From Streptomyces sp. NBC_01341 (lineage in GTDB: Bacteria; Actinomycetota; Actinomycetes; Streptomycetales; Streptomycetaceae): a stretch of 64,000 nucleotides of DNA. Below are positions 1 through 8,433 of this stretch, in pieces. The stretch is from NCBI RefSeq assembly GCF_035946055.1, contig NZ_CP108364.1, positions 1,426,001 through 1,490,000 on the forward strand, read 5' to 3'. Position 1 is the first letter of the stretch. Each line of letters begins with the position of its first letter. The position numbers and the translations under genes are program-made. Below the pieces are notes generated by a model. It was not told the origin of the DNA. It saw only the letters and a list, made by a program, of their open reading frames with translations, and searched no databases.

Positions 1-321
1 GAAGCCGTGAACGGCCCCGGAGGCTATTTCGGCCGTGGGCTGGACGCCTTCGCGGACTGTCTGCGCGGTGGCTTCGGCACCCCGGACGACGGTCGCTTCG
101 TCATCGAATGGCGCGACCACGCCGCCTCCGCCCGTGCTCTCGGTCATGCGGAGACCGCTCGCAGACTGGACGAGCGGCTGCCCCGCGTGCATCCGTCGAA
201 TCGGGCGCGCGTCGAACGGGAGATCGCCGAGGCCCGTGCCGGACGGGGGCCGACCCTGTTCGGCCGACTCGTCTCCATCATCACGGAAACGGCAGGGCCG
301 GAAGCCCTGCGTCTGCGCTGA
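1..321 (+). CDS. Barstar-like ribonuclease inhibitor, 5'-truncated
   Basis: The frame is open from base 1, and the first possible start (GTG at 7) lies inside the conserved core, so the beginning of the gene is outside the window. The visible part opens with the barstar-family signature NGPGGYFGRGLDAFADCLRG, in which the Gly-rich turn leads into the helix that in barstar plugs the RNase active site. In known members the protein binds and neutralises a barnase-type secreted ribonuclease in the cytoplasm. About 104 residues are visible; a full barstar is near 90, so this member has a C-terminal extension rich in Arg and Glu. No ribonuclease gene is visible here; one could lie upstream of the window. 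Confidence 0.75.
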   Translation, partial: EAVNGPGGYFGRGLDAFADCLRGGFGTPDDGRFVIEWRDHAASARALGHAETARRLDERLPRVHPSNRARVEREIAEARAGRGPTLFGRLVSIITETAGPEALRLR

Positions 322-374
322 GGGCTGAGGACCGGCGGGCCCACGGCGCCGTTCCCCCCGTCAGGCGGGCGCGG

Positions 375-947
375 TCAGTGGATGACGTCGAAGACGTTCT
401 TCTGCAGACCGTTGGCGTAGGTCTCGTGCTCGACGAGCCGCAGTTTCTGGGTGTCCTTGTCCGTGCCGCTGAACAGACGCTTGCCCGCGCCCAGCAGGAG
501 CGGGAAGACGAGCAGGTGGTAGCGGTCGATGAGACCGGCGTCCGAAAGACTCCGGTTCAGCGCGGCGCTGCCGTGGACGATGATCGGACCGCCCTCGGTC
601 TCCTTCAGCGCGGCGACGCCGTCGAGGGAACGCAGGATGGTGGTCTCGCCCCAGGCCGGGACCAGCTCGTCCTCGGTGAGCGTGGTCGACACGACGTACT
701 TCGGCATCACCCTGTAGTCGGCGAAGTCCTCCATGTCCGGCCAGACGGGGCTGAACGCCTCGTAACTGACGCGGCCCATCAGCATCGCCGCGGCCTCCTT
801 CTGCTCGCGTCCCTTGATCTCGAACGCCTCGGGAAGGAACTCCACGTCCTTGAAGGTCCATCCGGAGTTGCGGTAGCCGGGTTCGCCGCCGGGTGCCTCC
901 ACGACCCCGTCGAGGGAGACGAAGGCGGTGCTGATCAGAGTGCGCAT
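375..947 (-). CDS. Dihydrofolate reductase family protein (RibD C-terminal domain)
   Basis: A 190-residue cytoplasmic protein starting MRTLISTAFVSLDGVVEAPG, the usual N-terminus of the RibD_C family of NADPH-dependent reductase-like proteins. Further family marks are the mid-protein stretch MGRVSYEAFSPVW and the GGPIIVHGSAALNRSL nucleotide-binding region. An open frame continues 28 codons upstream of this ATG, but the start fits the family length. Stand-alone members are common in Streptomyces and usually have no assigned substrate, so a role in riboflavin or folate synthesis should not be assumed. It is transcribed alone, with no operon partner. Confidence 0.85.
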   Translation of the reverse strand: MRTLISTAFVSLDGVVEAPGGEPGYRNSGWTFKDVEFLPEAFEIKGREQKEAAAMLMGRVSYEAFSPVWPDMEDFADYRVMPKYVVSTTLTEDELVPAWGETTILRSLDGVAALKETEGGPIIVHGSAALNRSLSDAGLIDRYHLLVFPLLLGAGKRLFSGTDKDTQKLRLVEHETYANGLQKNVFDVIH

Positions 948-1109
948 CTGGTGTCCTCGGTGTCTCGTGTCCGGTGCTCTGCGGATCAGGGCGGCGCACG
1001 CTGCGAACACCTCTCGGCCGCGGCGCACCAACCGGTTCTCTGACTGCGCGCACGGGGAGAACTCATCGGTCGCGGCCCCGCCCCGGAGACAGGGGCGGAC
1101 CGAAGGCGC

Positions 1110-2852
1110 TCAGGGACGCGGCACGTTGCGGATGTTGGAGCGGGCCATCTGGAGCATGCGGCCGACTCCGCCGTCCAGGACGATCTTGCTGGCCGAGAGC
1201 GCGAAGCCGGTGACCATGTCCGCGCTGATCTTGGGCGGGATGGAGAGTGCGTTCGGGTCGGTGACCACGTCGACGAGCGCCGGCCCCTTGTGCCTGAAGG
1301 CCTCCTTGAGCGCGCCCTCCAGCTGCTTGGGCTTCTCCACGCGCACCCCGTAGGCGCCTGCGGCCCTCGCGACGGCCGCGAAGTCGGGGTTCTTGTTGGT
1401 CGTACCGAACGACGGCAGGCCCGCCACCAGCATCTCCAGCTCGACCATGCCGAGCGCGGAGTTGTTGAAGAGGACCACCTTCACCGGCAGGTTGTACTGG
1501 ACGAGCGTGAGGAAGTCACCCATCAGCATGGTGAAACCGCCGTCGCCGGACATGGACACGACCTGGCGGTTCCGGTCGGTGAACTGGGCCCCGATCGCCT
1601 GGGGCAGTGCGTTCGCCATCGAACCGTGGCTGAACGAACCGATCACCCGGCGCTTGCCGTTGGGTGTGAGGTAGCGCGCCGCCCAGACGTTGCACATGCC
1701 GGTGTCGACGGTGAACACGGCGTCGTCGTCGGCGATCTCGTCGAGGACCGAGGCGACGTACTCGGGGTGGATCGGCACGTGCTTCTCGACCTTGCGGGTG
1801 TACGCCTTGACCACGCCCTCGAGCGCGTCCGCGTGCTTCTTCAGCATCCGGTCGAGGAACCTGCGGTTCGTCTTGGTCTTCACGCGCGGGGTCAGGCACC
1901 GCAGCGTCTCGCGTACGTCGCCCCAGACCGCCAGGTCGAGCTTCGACCGCCGGCCCAGGTGTTCGGGGCGCACGTCGACCTGGACGATCTTCACGTCGGT
2001 CGGGAGGAACGCGTTGTACGGGAAGTCCGTGCCCAGCAGGATCAGCAGATCGCACTCGTGCGTGGCCTCGTAGGCGGCGCCGTAGCCGAGCAGCCCGCTC
2101 ATGCCCACGTCGTACGGATTGTCGTACTGGATCCACTCCTTGCCGCGCAGCGCGTGGCCGACCGGGGCCTTCACCCGTTCGGCCAGTTCCATGACCTCGG
2201 CGTGCGCGCCCGCCGTTCCGCTTCCGCAGAACAGCGTCACCCGCTTGGCCTCGTCGATCATCCGGCAGAGCTTCTCGATCTCCTCGTCCCCGGGCCGCAC
2301 GGACGGCCGCGAGGTGACCAGGGCGTGCTCGACGGACTTGTCGGGGGCCGGCTGCGAGGCGATGTCACCGGGCATCGACACGACGCTGACACCACCGCGG
2401 CCGATGGCGTGCTGGATGGCCGTCTGGAGCAGGCGCGGCATCTGCTGCGGGTTGGAGATCATCTCGTTGTAGTGGCTGCACTCCTGGAAGAGCAGCTCGG
2501 GATGCGTCTCCTGGAAGTAGCCGAGGCCGATCTCGCTCGACGGGATGTGCGAGGCGAGCGCGAGCACCGGGGCCATGGACCGGTGGGCGTCGTACAGGCC
2601 GTTGATCAGGTGCAGGTTGCCGGGGCCGCAGGAACCCGCGCAGGCGGCGAGGGTTCCGGTGACCTGTGCCTCGGCTCCCGCGGCGAACGCGGCGGTCTCC
2701 TCGTGCCTGACCTGGATCCACTCGATGGCGGCGTTGCGGCGGACGGCGTCGACCACCGGGTTGAGGCTGTCGCCGACGACGCCGTACAGCCGCTTGACCC
2801 CCGCCCGGACCAGGATGTCGACGAACTGTTCCGACACGTTCTGCTTGGCCAT
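1110..2852 (-). CDS. poxB: Thiamine-diphosphate-dependent pyruvate dehydrogenase/oxidase, PoxB type
   Basis: This 580-residue protein has the three-domain layout of the ThDP family: an N-terminal pyrimidine-binding domain with the catalytic Glu in the motif RHEETAAFAAGAEAQ, a central domain, and a C-terminal diphosphate-binding domain with SGDGGFTMLMGDFLTLVQY and the downstream Asn pair that binds Mg2+ and diphosphate. Length and the GVVGDSLNPVVDAVRR start match PoxB, which decarboxylates pyruvate to acetate and CO2 with electrons going to FAD and then quinone. The C-terminus lacks an obvious long amphipathic membrane-binding helix. It is monocistronic; the neighbours are unrelated. An acetolactate-synthase-like role is less likely, given the PoxB-type N-terminus. 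Confidence 0.85.
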   Translation of the reverse strand: MAKQNVSEQFVDILVRAGVKRLYGVVGDSLNPVVDAVRRNAAIEWIQVRHEETAAFAAGAEAQVTGTLAACAGSCGPGNLHLINGLYDAHRSMAPVLALASHIPSSEIGLGYFQETHPELLFQECSHYNEMISNPQQMPRLLQTAIQHAIGRGGVSVVSMPGDIASQPAPDKSVEHALVTSRPSVRPGDEEIEKLCRMIDEAKRVTLFCGSGTAGAHAEVMELAERVKAPVGHALRGKEWIQYDNPYDVGMSGLLGYGAAYEATHECDLLILLGTDFPYNAFLPTDVKIVQVDVRPEHLGRRSKLDLAVWGDVRETLRCLTPRVKTKTNRRFLDRMLKKHADALEGVVKAYTRKVEKHVPIHPEYVASVLDEIADDDAVFTVDTGMCNVWAARYLTPNGKRRVIGSFSHGSMANALPQAIGAQFTDRNRQVVSMSGDGGFTMLMGDFLTLVQYNLPVKVVLFNNSALGMVELEMLVAGLPSFGTTNKNPDFAAVARAAGAYGVRVEKPKQLEGALKEAFRHKGPALVDVVTDPNALSIPPKISADMVTGFALSASKIVLDGGVGRMLQMARSNIRNVPRP

Positions 2853-2912
2853 GGGTGCGCGCCCTCTCTGCCTCAGGCTGTCCGTGTCTCCATCAACCCA
2901 TGCCGCGCTCCG

Positions 2913-4355
2913 TTACGCCTCCCAGACCGCCACGCACGTACGGTCGTCCGCGTACCCCTTGGTCCGGAGCTGTACGTCGGCGAGATAGGCGGGCAGTCCC
3001 GGCGGCGCGTCCGACGCCCAGCGCCGGGCGAGTTCCCCGGCGAGCGCGGGTTCTCCGCGCATCGGCTCGGCCATGCCGCTTCCGCAGAGCAGCAGCGTGT
3101 CGCCCGGACGGGCGACGGAGGCACGGAAGTGGAAGGGCTCGGCGGGCCGCTGCGGCGGGCTCTCCTCGTACGGAGAGGGGGGCGTGGTGATCTGCAGGTC
3201 CATCGTGAGCCGGTCCCCGCCGGGGCCCTCCTCCTCGGCGGCGCCCACCGGGGCGGGGAGCACCGGGTCGAGGTCCTGCCAGGCGCCGTCACGGAGCCTG
3301 AAGAGGCCGCCGCGGCCCGTGCCGAAGAAGACCCGGGTGCGACAGTCCGGGTCGGCGGACAGCAGCAGGCAGCCCAGTCCGGCGCTGTAGGCGGACGGAT
3401 CGAGGCCCAGTTCCGCGGCGCGGGCGCGCAGCCTGCCGTACGTACGGTCGGTGAGGCGGTGCAGACCGGACTTGAGGTCACCCCGGCGCCCCGCTCTTAT
3501 GTCGTCCGAGAGCCGGGCGTGGCTGCGGGCGACGGCGCCGCCGATCCAGCGGCAGGCGTCGGCCGCGGCGAGATGCGCCCCGTCGGCGCCCCGGGCACCG
3601 CCGGCCACCGCGACCAGGACGAGTGCCGCGTCGCCGGCCCCGAAGCGGGCGGTGAGCAGGGCGTCGCGCCGGCGCTCTCCGCGGAAGCGGGCGGAGTCCC
3701 CGCGTACGGACGCGGCGCGCAGCGTGTACGTCCCGTACCGCGCGCCGTCCAGGACGGTGTCGGGCACGATGCCGTCGAGGTGGTCGGGCCCGGAGAGGGG
3801 CAGGGCCGCGGGTTCGGCGTCGTAGGTCGGCGGTCGGTCGCCGACGTGGCCCACGACGGGGCGCACCGGCGGTTCGGGGGCCTCGGCCACGGCCGGCGGT
3901 GCGGGAGGCGGCGGGGGGGCCGCGAAGGTACGCGGTCCCTGCCGCCCGGCCGGAGCCTCCCAGGGCGCACGCTCGTCGACGCCCGCCGGCGGACGGTGCG
4001 GTGCGGGGGGCACGGGAGGCGGCTCGGGCGGAGGCGTCGCCGCTGCGGGCGGGGGCCCGGGCGCGGAGGCGGGGGGCTCCGGCGCGGGGTCCGGCCTCGG
4101 TGCGGCGTGCCTCGGCGGGCGCCTCTCCGACGGCGGGGCCGCCTCCGGCAGGCGCGGGTCGGGCAGCGGGATCACGGTGACCGGATGGTCCGCGCCCCCC
4201 GTAGTCCCCGAGCCCACGGCGTCCGACGCGGAGTCGAAGCGGTCGTCGAGGCTGTCGGCCGCGCTGCTCGGCCCGATGTCCCGCGCGGTGTCGTCGTACA
4301 GCTTCCGCCACCAGTCGTCCTCGTCGGCGGCGGGCTTCTCCCCCTGCTGGCTCAT
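2913..4355 (-). CDS. PP2C-like protein phosphatase domain protein with proline-rich linker
   Basis: The start was placed at ATG 4355 (MSQQGEKPAADEDDWWRKLYD), which gives 480 residues; the open frame runs about 170 codons further upstream but is low-complexity. Residues 1 to about 75 are acidic and Trp-rich, and about 80 to 195 form a Pro/Ala-rich linker. The C-terminal part from about 215 resembles the PP2C phosphatase fold of Streptomyces proteins (GTYTLRAASVRGDSARFRGE, then the ALVLVAVAGGARGADGAHLA core). The canonical metal-binding Asp pattern is only partly visible, so catalysis is uncertain. Similar proteins are usually regulators of serine/threonine phosphorylation or pseudophosphatases. 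It has no operon partner. Confidence 0.7.
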   Translation of the reverse strand: MSQQGEKPAADEDDWWRKLYDDTARDIGPSSAADSLDDRFDSASDAVGSGTTGGADHPVTVIPLPDPRLPEAAPPSERRPPRHAAPRPDPAPEPPASAPGPPPAAATPPPEPPPVPPAPHRPPAGVDERAPWEAPAGRQGPRTFAAPPPPPAPPAVAEAPEPPVRPVVGHVGDRPPTYDAEPAALPLSGPDHLDGIVPDTVLDGARYGTYTLRAASVRGDSARFRGERRRDALLTARFGAGDAALVLVAVAGGARGADGAHLAAADACRWIGGAVARSHARLSDDIRAGRRGDLKSGLHRLTDRTYGRLRARAAELGLDPSAYSAGLGCLLLSADPDCRTRVFFGTGRGGLFRLRDGAWQDLDPVLPAPVGAAEEEGPGGDRLTMDLQITTPPSPYEESPPQRPAEPFHFRASVARPGDTLLLCGSGMAEPMRGEPALAGELARRWASDAPPGLPAYLADVQLRTKGYADDRTCVAVWEA

Positions 4356-4663
4356 GCCCCTAGTGTCCACCGCACGGGCCGTACGAAAACGGGGCATCCG
4401 GAAAAACGGCCCGGAAGTGGCACGTGAGCGGGGCCCGCCGGGCGTCCCCACCCCCCACGGGAAGGTCGCCCGGCGGGCCGGTTCGAGGGTTCGGTCCAGC
4501 GCCGGTGGGGTGGCTGATACCGAAGAGGCGCCACACTGCCAGAGGTGCGGGAGGGAGGGGCATGATGGGCCCGGCGGGTTTGCGCCGTGGCCGTTTCCCG
4601 CCACCGCGCGAACCGGCCGACGGGCGCGGCGACATACGACGACCACTGCGGGGAGGGCCGAGG

Positions 4664-5650
4664 ATGCTGGCAGCGATAGGTCTGGACGAGAGACAGGAAG
4701 CGGCCTACCGGGCGCTGGTCGCGGCCGGGGCCGCGGAGGTGTCCGACCTCGCGCGGCGGCTGTCCCTGTCGGAGGCGGACACCGAGCGTGCGCTGCGCCG
4801 GCTGGAGCAGCAGGGACTCGTCGCCCAGTCTTCGTCGCGGGCGGACCGCTGGGTGGCCGCACCGCCCGGTGTCGCGCTGGGGGCTCTGCTGACCCAGCAA
4901 CGGCACGAGCTGGAGCAGGCGGAGCTCGCGTCGGTGCTGCTCGCCGAGGAGTACCGGGCCGAGGCGGCCGAACCCGCGGTGCACGATCTGGTGGAGGTGG
5001 TGACGGGGGCGAGCGCCGTCGCCCACCGGTTCCATCAACTCCAGCTGGGCGCCCAGTCCGAAGTCTGCGCGCTGGTCACCGGGAAACCGATCGCCGTCAC
5101 GGGCATGGAGAACGAGTCGGAGGAACGGGCGTCGATGCGGGGCGTGGCCTACCGCGTCGTCGTCGAGCGCGACGTGCTGCACCTGCCGACCGGGATCGTG
5201 GAGCTGACCGCGGCGCTGAGCCGCGACGAACAGTGCCGGGTCGTCGACCGGGTGCCGACGAAACTGGTCGTCGCCGACGCCTCACTGGCCATGGTTCCCC
5301 TCACCGGCCGGGGCGCCGAGCCCGCGGCCCTGGTGATCCACGCCAGCGGACTGCTGGAGTCCCTGATGGGCCTCTTCGAAGCCGTGTGGCGTGACGCGAT
5401 GCCTCTGCGGCTGGGCGTCGACGGGATCGGTGAGGAGAACGGCCCGGGTGCGGATCCGACCGATCTGGAGATCCTCTCGCTGCTGCTGGCCGGCCTGACC
5501 GACGCCAGCGTGGCGAAGCAGCTGGATCTGGGCCTGCGCACGGTCCAGCGCCGGGTGAAGGGGCTCATGGAACTCACCGGGGTCACGACACGGCTGCAGC
5601 TGGGCTGGCACGCCTACGAGCGCGGCTGGGTGGCCCGGGCCCCCCGCTGA
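4664..5650 (+). CDS. Helix-turn-helix regulator with TrmB-like N-terminus and LuxR-like C-terminus
   Basis: A 328-residue DNA-binding protein. The start at ATG 4664 follows GGGAGG at 4651; the frame is open to 4424 upstream, but that stretch is not protein-like. Residues 1-70 form a TrmB-type winged helix (YRALVAAGAAEVSDLARRLS, then RALRRLEQQGLVAQ). The middle is a sensing region. Residues 260-325 form a LuxR-type helix-turn-helix (DLEILSLLLAGLTDASVAKQ with the recognition helix in LGLRTVQRRVKGLMELTGV). This combination is frequent in streptomycetes, often as an orphan regulator, and no target gene is adjacent. Ligand and regulon are unknown. Confidence 0.8.
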   Translation: MLAAIGLDERQEAAYRALVAAGAAEVSDLARRLSLSEADTERALRRLEQQGLVAQSSSRADRWVAAPPGVALGALLTQQRHELEQAELASVLLAEEYRAEAAEPAVHDLVEVVTGASAVAHRFHQLQLGAQSEVCALVTGKPIAVTGMENESEERASMRGVAYRVVVERDVLHLPTGIVELTAALSRDEQCRVVDRVPTKLVVADASLAMVPLTGRGAEPAALVIHASGLLESLMGLFEAVWRDAMPLRLGVDGIGEENGPGADPTDLEILSLLLAGLTDASVAKQLDLGLRTVQRRVKGLMELTGVTTRLQLGWHAYERGWVARAPR

Positions 5651-5769
5651 CAGGCACGCTTCCCCGGTAGCGCCCCGCCCGTGGCCGGAGCGGTGGACGA
5701 GCGGTACCTCCGGCGGTCGGCCCGCGGGCCTGACGGGCGGGACCCGGCGGTGTCCGGCACGCTGGTCGG

Positions 5770-6252
5770 ATGAGTGTGTGGCAGCTCGTCGCCGTGGGCG
5801 CGGTGATGTTGCTCGGCCTGGTCGGCGTGCTGGTGCCCGGCGTGCCCGGGCAGGCGATCGTGTGGGCCGCTGTTCTGTGGTGGGCGCTGACGGACCCGAC
5901 CCCGGTCGCCTGGGGCGTGCTCATCGGCGCGACGTGCGTGCTGCTGCTGAACCAGGCGCTGAAGGCGCTCCTGCCCACCCGACGCCCGCGCGAGTCCGGA
6001 GCACCGCGCGGGACGCTCATGGCCGGGGGGATCGCGGCCATCGCGGGATTCTTCGTGATTCCGGTGGTCGGTGGGGTCCTGGGATACGTGGCAGCGGTCT
6101 ACGGAGCGGAACGCATGAGGCTCGGCAGCAGGGCCGCGGGCTGGGCCTCACTCAAATCCGTGATGCGCGCGACGGGGTACTCCGTGCTGGTCGAGCTCTT
6201 CTGCTGTCTCCTGGTGACCGGGGCGTGGCTGGGAGCACTCGTCTGGGGCTGA
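5770..6252 (+). CDS. DUF456 family integral membrane protein
   Basis: A 160-residue hydrophobic protein with four to five predicted membrane segments, starting MSVWQLVAVGAVMLLGLVGV. The Gly-rich repeats LLGLVGVLVPGVPG and IAAIAGFFVIPVVGGVLGY match the duplicated glycine-zipper-like pattern of the DUF456 family. No biochemical function is established for the family. It converges on rsgA, and a strong inverted repeat at 6265-6309 separates the two. Confidence 0.85.
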   Translation: MSVWQLVAVGAVMLLGLVGVLVPGVPGQAIVWAAVLWWALTDPTPVAWGVLIGATCVLLLNQALKALLPTRRPRESGAPRGTLMAGGIAAIAGFFVIPVVGGVLGYVAAVYGAERMRLGSRAAGWASLKSVMRATGYSVLVELFCCLLVTGAWLGALVWG

Positions 6253-6264
6253 GTGCCGGGTGGA

Positions 6265-6309
6265 GCCGGGTGTCCGGGGCGGCGCGGGACGACGGCCCGG
6301 ACACCCGGC
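6265..6309. terminator. Bidirectional hairpin terminator between DUF456 gene and rsgA
   Basis: A perfect 14-bp inverted repeat (arms 6265-6278 and 6296-6309) with a 17-nt loop sits between two convergent genes whose stop codons lie at 6252 and 6318. There is no long T-run, as is usual for high-GC actinobacterial terminators. Confidence 0.75.
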
Positions 6310-6317
6310 CGGTACCG

Positions 6318-7472
6318 CTATCGGATCCGGCCCCGCTTCATCTCCATCGCGGCCCTGCCCTCGGCGCCCCTGCGCTTCCACTCGCGCAGGGTCTCGCTCC
6401 GCAGCCGGGCGTCGGTCTTGGCCGCGATGCGGTGGTTCTCACGGAGCAGCTTGCGGTAGCTGGCAAGGCGCCGTTCCGGCAACGAGCCGTCCTCGATCGC
6501 GCCGAGTACGGCGCAGCCGGGTTCCGACTCGTGGCCGCAGTCCTGGAAGCGGCACCGCCCTGCGAGGTCCTCGATCTCGGAGAAGACCTGGCCCACGCCG
6601 CGCTCCGCGTCCCAGAGGCCCACCCCGCGCAGACCGGGGGTGTCGATCAGGACGCCGCCACCGGGCAGCACGAGGAGATTGCGGGTGGTGGTGGTGTGCC
6701 GGCCCTTGCCGTCCACGTCGCGGGCCGCGCGCACGTCCATCACGTCCTCTCCGAGGAGCGCGTTGGCGAGGGTCGACTTGCCGGCGCCCGAGGTCCCGAG
6801 CAGGACACTCGTACCGGAGCCGACGATCGCGCCGAAGACGTCGACGCCCTCCCCCGTCGCGGAGCTGACGGGCAGCACCTGCACCCCGGGAGCGATGCGT
6901 TCGATGTCCTCGACGAGGTGGCCGAGCGTGGCGGGATCCGGTACGAGGTCCGCCTTGGTGAGCAGTACGAGGGGGTGCGCCTCGTACTGCCGGGCACCCG
7001 CCCCGTCGTCGAGCAGGGCGGCGCCCGCCGTGCTGGACATGGCGAGCGCGAGGAAGCGTTCCAGCCGTCCGAGGTCCAGCTCGACGGCGAGCGAGACGCA
7101 GATGACGATGTGATCGATGTTGGTGGCGAGCACCTGGCCCTCGGAACGCTGCGAGGACGTCGAGCGTACGAAGGCGGTCCGGCGGGGCAGAAGCGTGCGG
7201 ACGAACTGCGGGTCGCCGTCGGGATCGACGGCCACCCAGTCGCCCGTGCAGACGATCCGCATGGGGTCACGGGGCACCACGAACGCGGTGTCCGCCCTGA
7301 CGGTGCCGTCGGGCGTGACGACGTCGCACTGTCCGCGGTCCACCCGCACGACACGTCCCGGCAGGAGCCCCTGCTCGGCGAACGGCGCGAAGGCGGCGGC
7401 CCAGTCGTCGTCCCAGCCGTACGGAGTCAGCGCGTGCGACAGGGAGGAAGCCTGAGAATGAGAGAAAGACAA
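6318..7472 (-). CDS. rsgA: Ribosome small-subunit-dependent GTPase A
   Basis: RsgA is a circularly permuted GTPase that helps late maturation of the 30S subunit. In this 384-residue protein the G motifs come in permuted order: TKAD (G4) at 172-175, SSATG (G5) near 203, the P-loop GTSGAGKST (G1) at 226-234 and DTPG (G3) at 277-280. An N-terminal OB-fold precedes them and a zinc knuckle follows, with Cys307, Cys312, His314 and Cys320. The only usable start in frame appears to be TTG 7472; no ATG or GTG exists between the upstream stop and the conserved region. The ribosome-binding site is weak. A short reading frame with a perfect Shine-Dalgarno lies just upstream and may be co-transcribed. Confidence 0.92.
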   Translation of the reverse strand: MSFSHSQASSLSHALTPYGWDDDWAAAFAPFAEQGLLPGRVVRVDRGQCDVVTPDGTVRADTAFVVPRDPMRIVCTGDWVAVDPDGDPQFVRTLLPRRTAFVRSTSSQRSEGQVLATNIDHIVICVSLAVELDLGRLERFLALAMSSTAGAALLDDGAGARQYEAHPLVLLTKADLVPDPATLGHLVEDIERIAPGVQVLPVSSATGEGVDVFGAIVGSGTSVLLGTSGAGKSTLANALLGEDVMDVRAARDVDGKGRHTTTTRNLLVLPGGGVLIDTPGLRGVGLWDAERGVGQVFSEIEDLAGRCRFQDCGHESEPGCAVLGAIEDGSLPERRLASYRKLLRENHRIAAKTDARLRSETLREWKRRGAEGRAAMEMKRGRIR

Positions 7473-7536
7473 GGGAAACCCTTCACAAGGGCGGCCCCGG
7501 CACCGCGCGCTCGGGCGCGGGTGTGGCGGTGAGAGT

Positions 7537-7608
7537 TCAGCCGGTGGCCACAGGGGTGGGAACGATGCTCTTCGGGTCGTGGGCAGTGCCCACCGCTACG
7601 ACAGTCAT
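7537..7608 (-). CDS. Putative 23-residue leader peptide upstream of rsgA
   Basis: ATG 7608 starts a 23-codon frame (MTVVAVGTAHDPKSIVPTPV plus ATG-coded Ala-Thr-Gly) ending at TGA 7537, 64 nt before the rsgA start. Its upstream sequence carries AGGAGGTGA, a full match to the 16S rRNA tail, six bases before the ATG, whereas rsgA itself has a TTG start and a poor ribosome-binding site. A promoter-like sequence lies about 30-60 bp further upstream. I do not recognise the peptide. It could be a regulatory leader or simply a small protein gene; the translation signals are seen, the function is inferred. Confidence 0.5.
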   Translation of the reverse strand: MTVVAVGTAHDPKSIVPTPVATG

Positions 7609-7644
7609 CAATGTCCTCACCTCCTGGTTCCTGGAACTGCGCAC

Positions 7645-7675
7645 AGCCTAGCCTCGGACCTCCGGGAGCCGTCAA
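7645..7675 (-). promoter_or_regulatory. Housekeeping-type promoter for the rsgA leader transcript
   Basis: On the minus strand TTGACG (7675-7670) is followed after 19 bp by TAGGCT (7650-7645), a good match to a vegetative sigma-70-type promoter. The predicted transcript starts near 7638, about 30 nt before the leader ATG. Confidence 0.5.
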
Positions 7676-7789
7676 CAGGTTTTCCCACGAGCCGCCGGCC
7701 TGCGACGGGCCGTCCGGTTCGGTACGGCGGCCCCCGATCGGGTGATACGCGTGCACACGTACCGGTATCGGGCCGTTAGGGTGCCGGAC

Positions 7790-8290
7790 ATGAGCTCATC
7801 GAACTCCGTCACCACCCCTTACTCACCTGCCCAGTTGGGGACCCAGATCCTCATCGCCTGGAGCGGTTCGAACCCTGCCACGGGCAGCGAGACCGCCTTC
7901 CTGCTGACCTACTCGCTGGGCGACGGCCCGGAGGGGCCCGAAGTCGGCGCAAGGGCGATGCACACGGCCCTGGAGCGCAGCGGGCTGAGGGTGGGGGGCG
8001 AGACACTGGACGCCTCGGAACTGCCGAACCTTCCGGTGAAGCTGCTCATCCAGGCCGGTCAGGTCGTCCTGACCCTGCCGCACTTCAAGGCGCAGTACAC
8101 CGTGCCCGCCGAGTGGCTCGCCGTGGCACGGTCGGCCGGCGTGGTCCACGGGATGTTCGCCACGCGCCCGTGGCCGGCGGCGGTCCCGGGGCAGCCGGTC
8201 GGCGAGGACCTGCTTCGCTCCTTCGTGGCCGACCCGGACGTCGTGGGGACGTCCGCCCACTGCCTCCTGCCGGTGCGCAGCCTGGGCTGA
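7790..8290 (+). CDS. Conserved hypothetical protein, possibly DUF5949 family
   Basis: A 166-residue soluble protein starting MSSSNSVTTPYSPAQLGTQI, with no signal peptide and no membrane segment. Readable conserved-looking blocks are ILIAWSGSNP, the acidic loop YSLGDGPEGPEVGARAM, and the strand KLLIQAGQVVLTLPHF. The pattern recalls the streptomycete DUF5949 family, but I cannot confirm the assignment from memory. It is a single gene that ends at a strong bidirectional terminator (8318-8359) facing the first rodlin gene. Confidence 0.6.
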   Translation: MSSSNSVTTPYSPAQLGTQILIAWSGSNPATGSETAFLLTYSLGDGPEGPEVGARAMHTALERSGLRVGGETLDASELPNLPVKLLIQAGQVVLTLPHFKAQYTVPAEWLAVARSAGVVHGMFATRPWPAAVPGQPVGEDLLRSFVADPDVVGTSAHCLLPVRSLG

Positions 8291-8317
8291 TCCACCCCCG
8301 TACACGGCACGTGCACG

Positions 8318-8359
8318 CGGCGATGCCCACCACCCCCCGTCGAGTGGTGGGCATCGCCG
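8318..8359. terminator. Strong 16-bp hairpin terminator
   Basis: Arms 8318-8333 and 8344-8359 are perfectly complementary over 16 bp around a 10-nt loop, and pairing can extend outward by a few bases. It lies between convergent genes, so it can stop transcription from both sides. Confidence 0.8.
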
Positions 8360-8381
8360 TGTATGCGTGCCGCACAGCGAA

Positions 8382-8423
8382 ACGCGGGCGGTCCCGCGGG
8401 CCTGCGCCCCGGACCGCCCGCGT
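8382..8423 (-). terminator. Hairpin terminator after first rodlin gene
   Basis: A perfect 13-bp stem (8382-8394 with 8411-8423) lies 11 nt downstream of the rodlin stop codon at 8434; on the minus strand it is followed by TTTCG. Confidence 0.7.
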
Positions 8424-8433
8424 CTCAGTTGCT

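Noticed and set aside
1290..4427. 1045-codon open frame on the plus strand
   Set aside because: It is antisense to the PoxB-type and PP2C-type genes, composed of Arg/Gly/Val-rich low-complexity sequence, and exists because high third-position GC removes stop codons.
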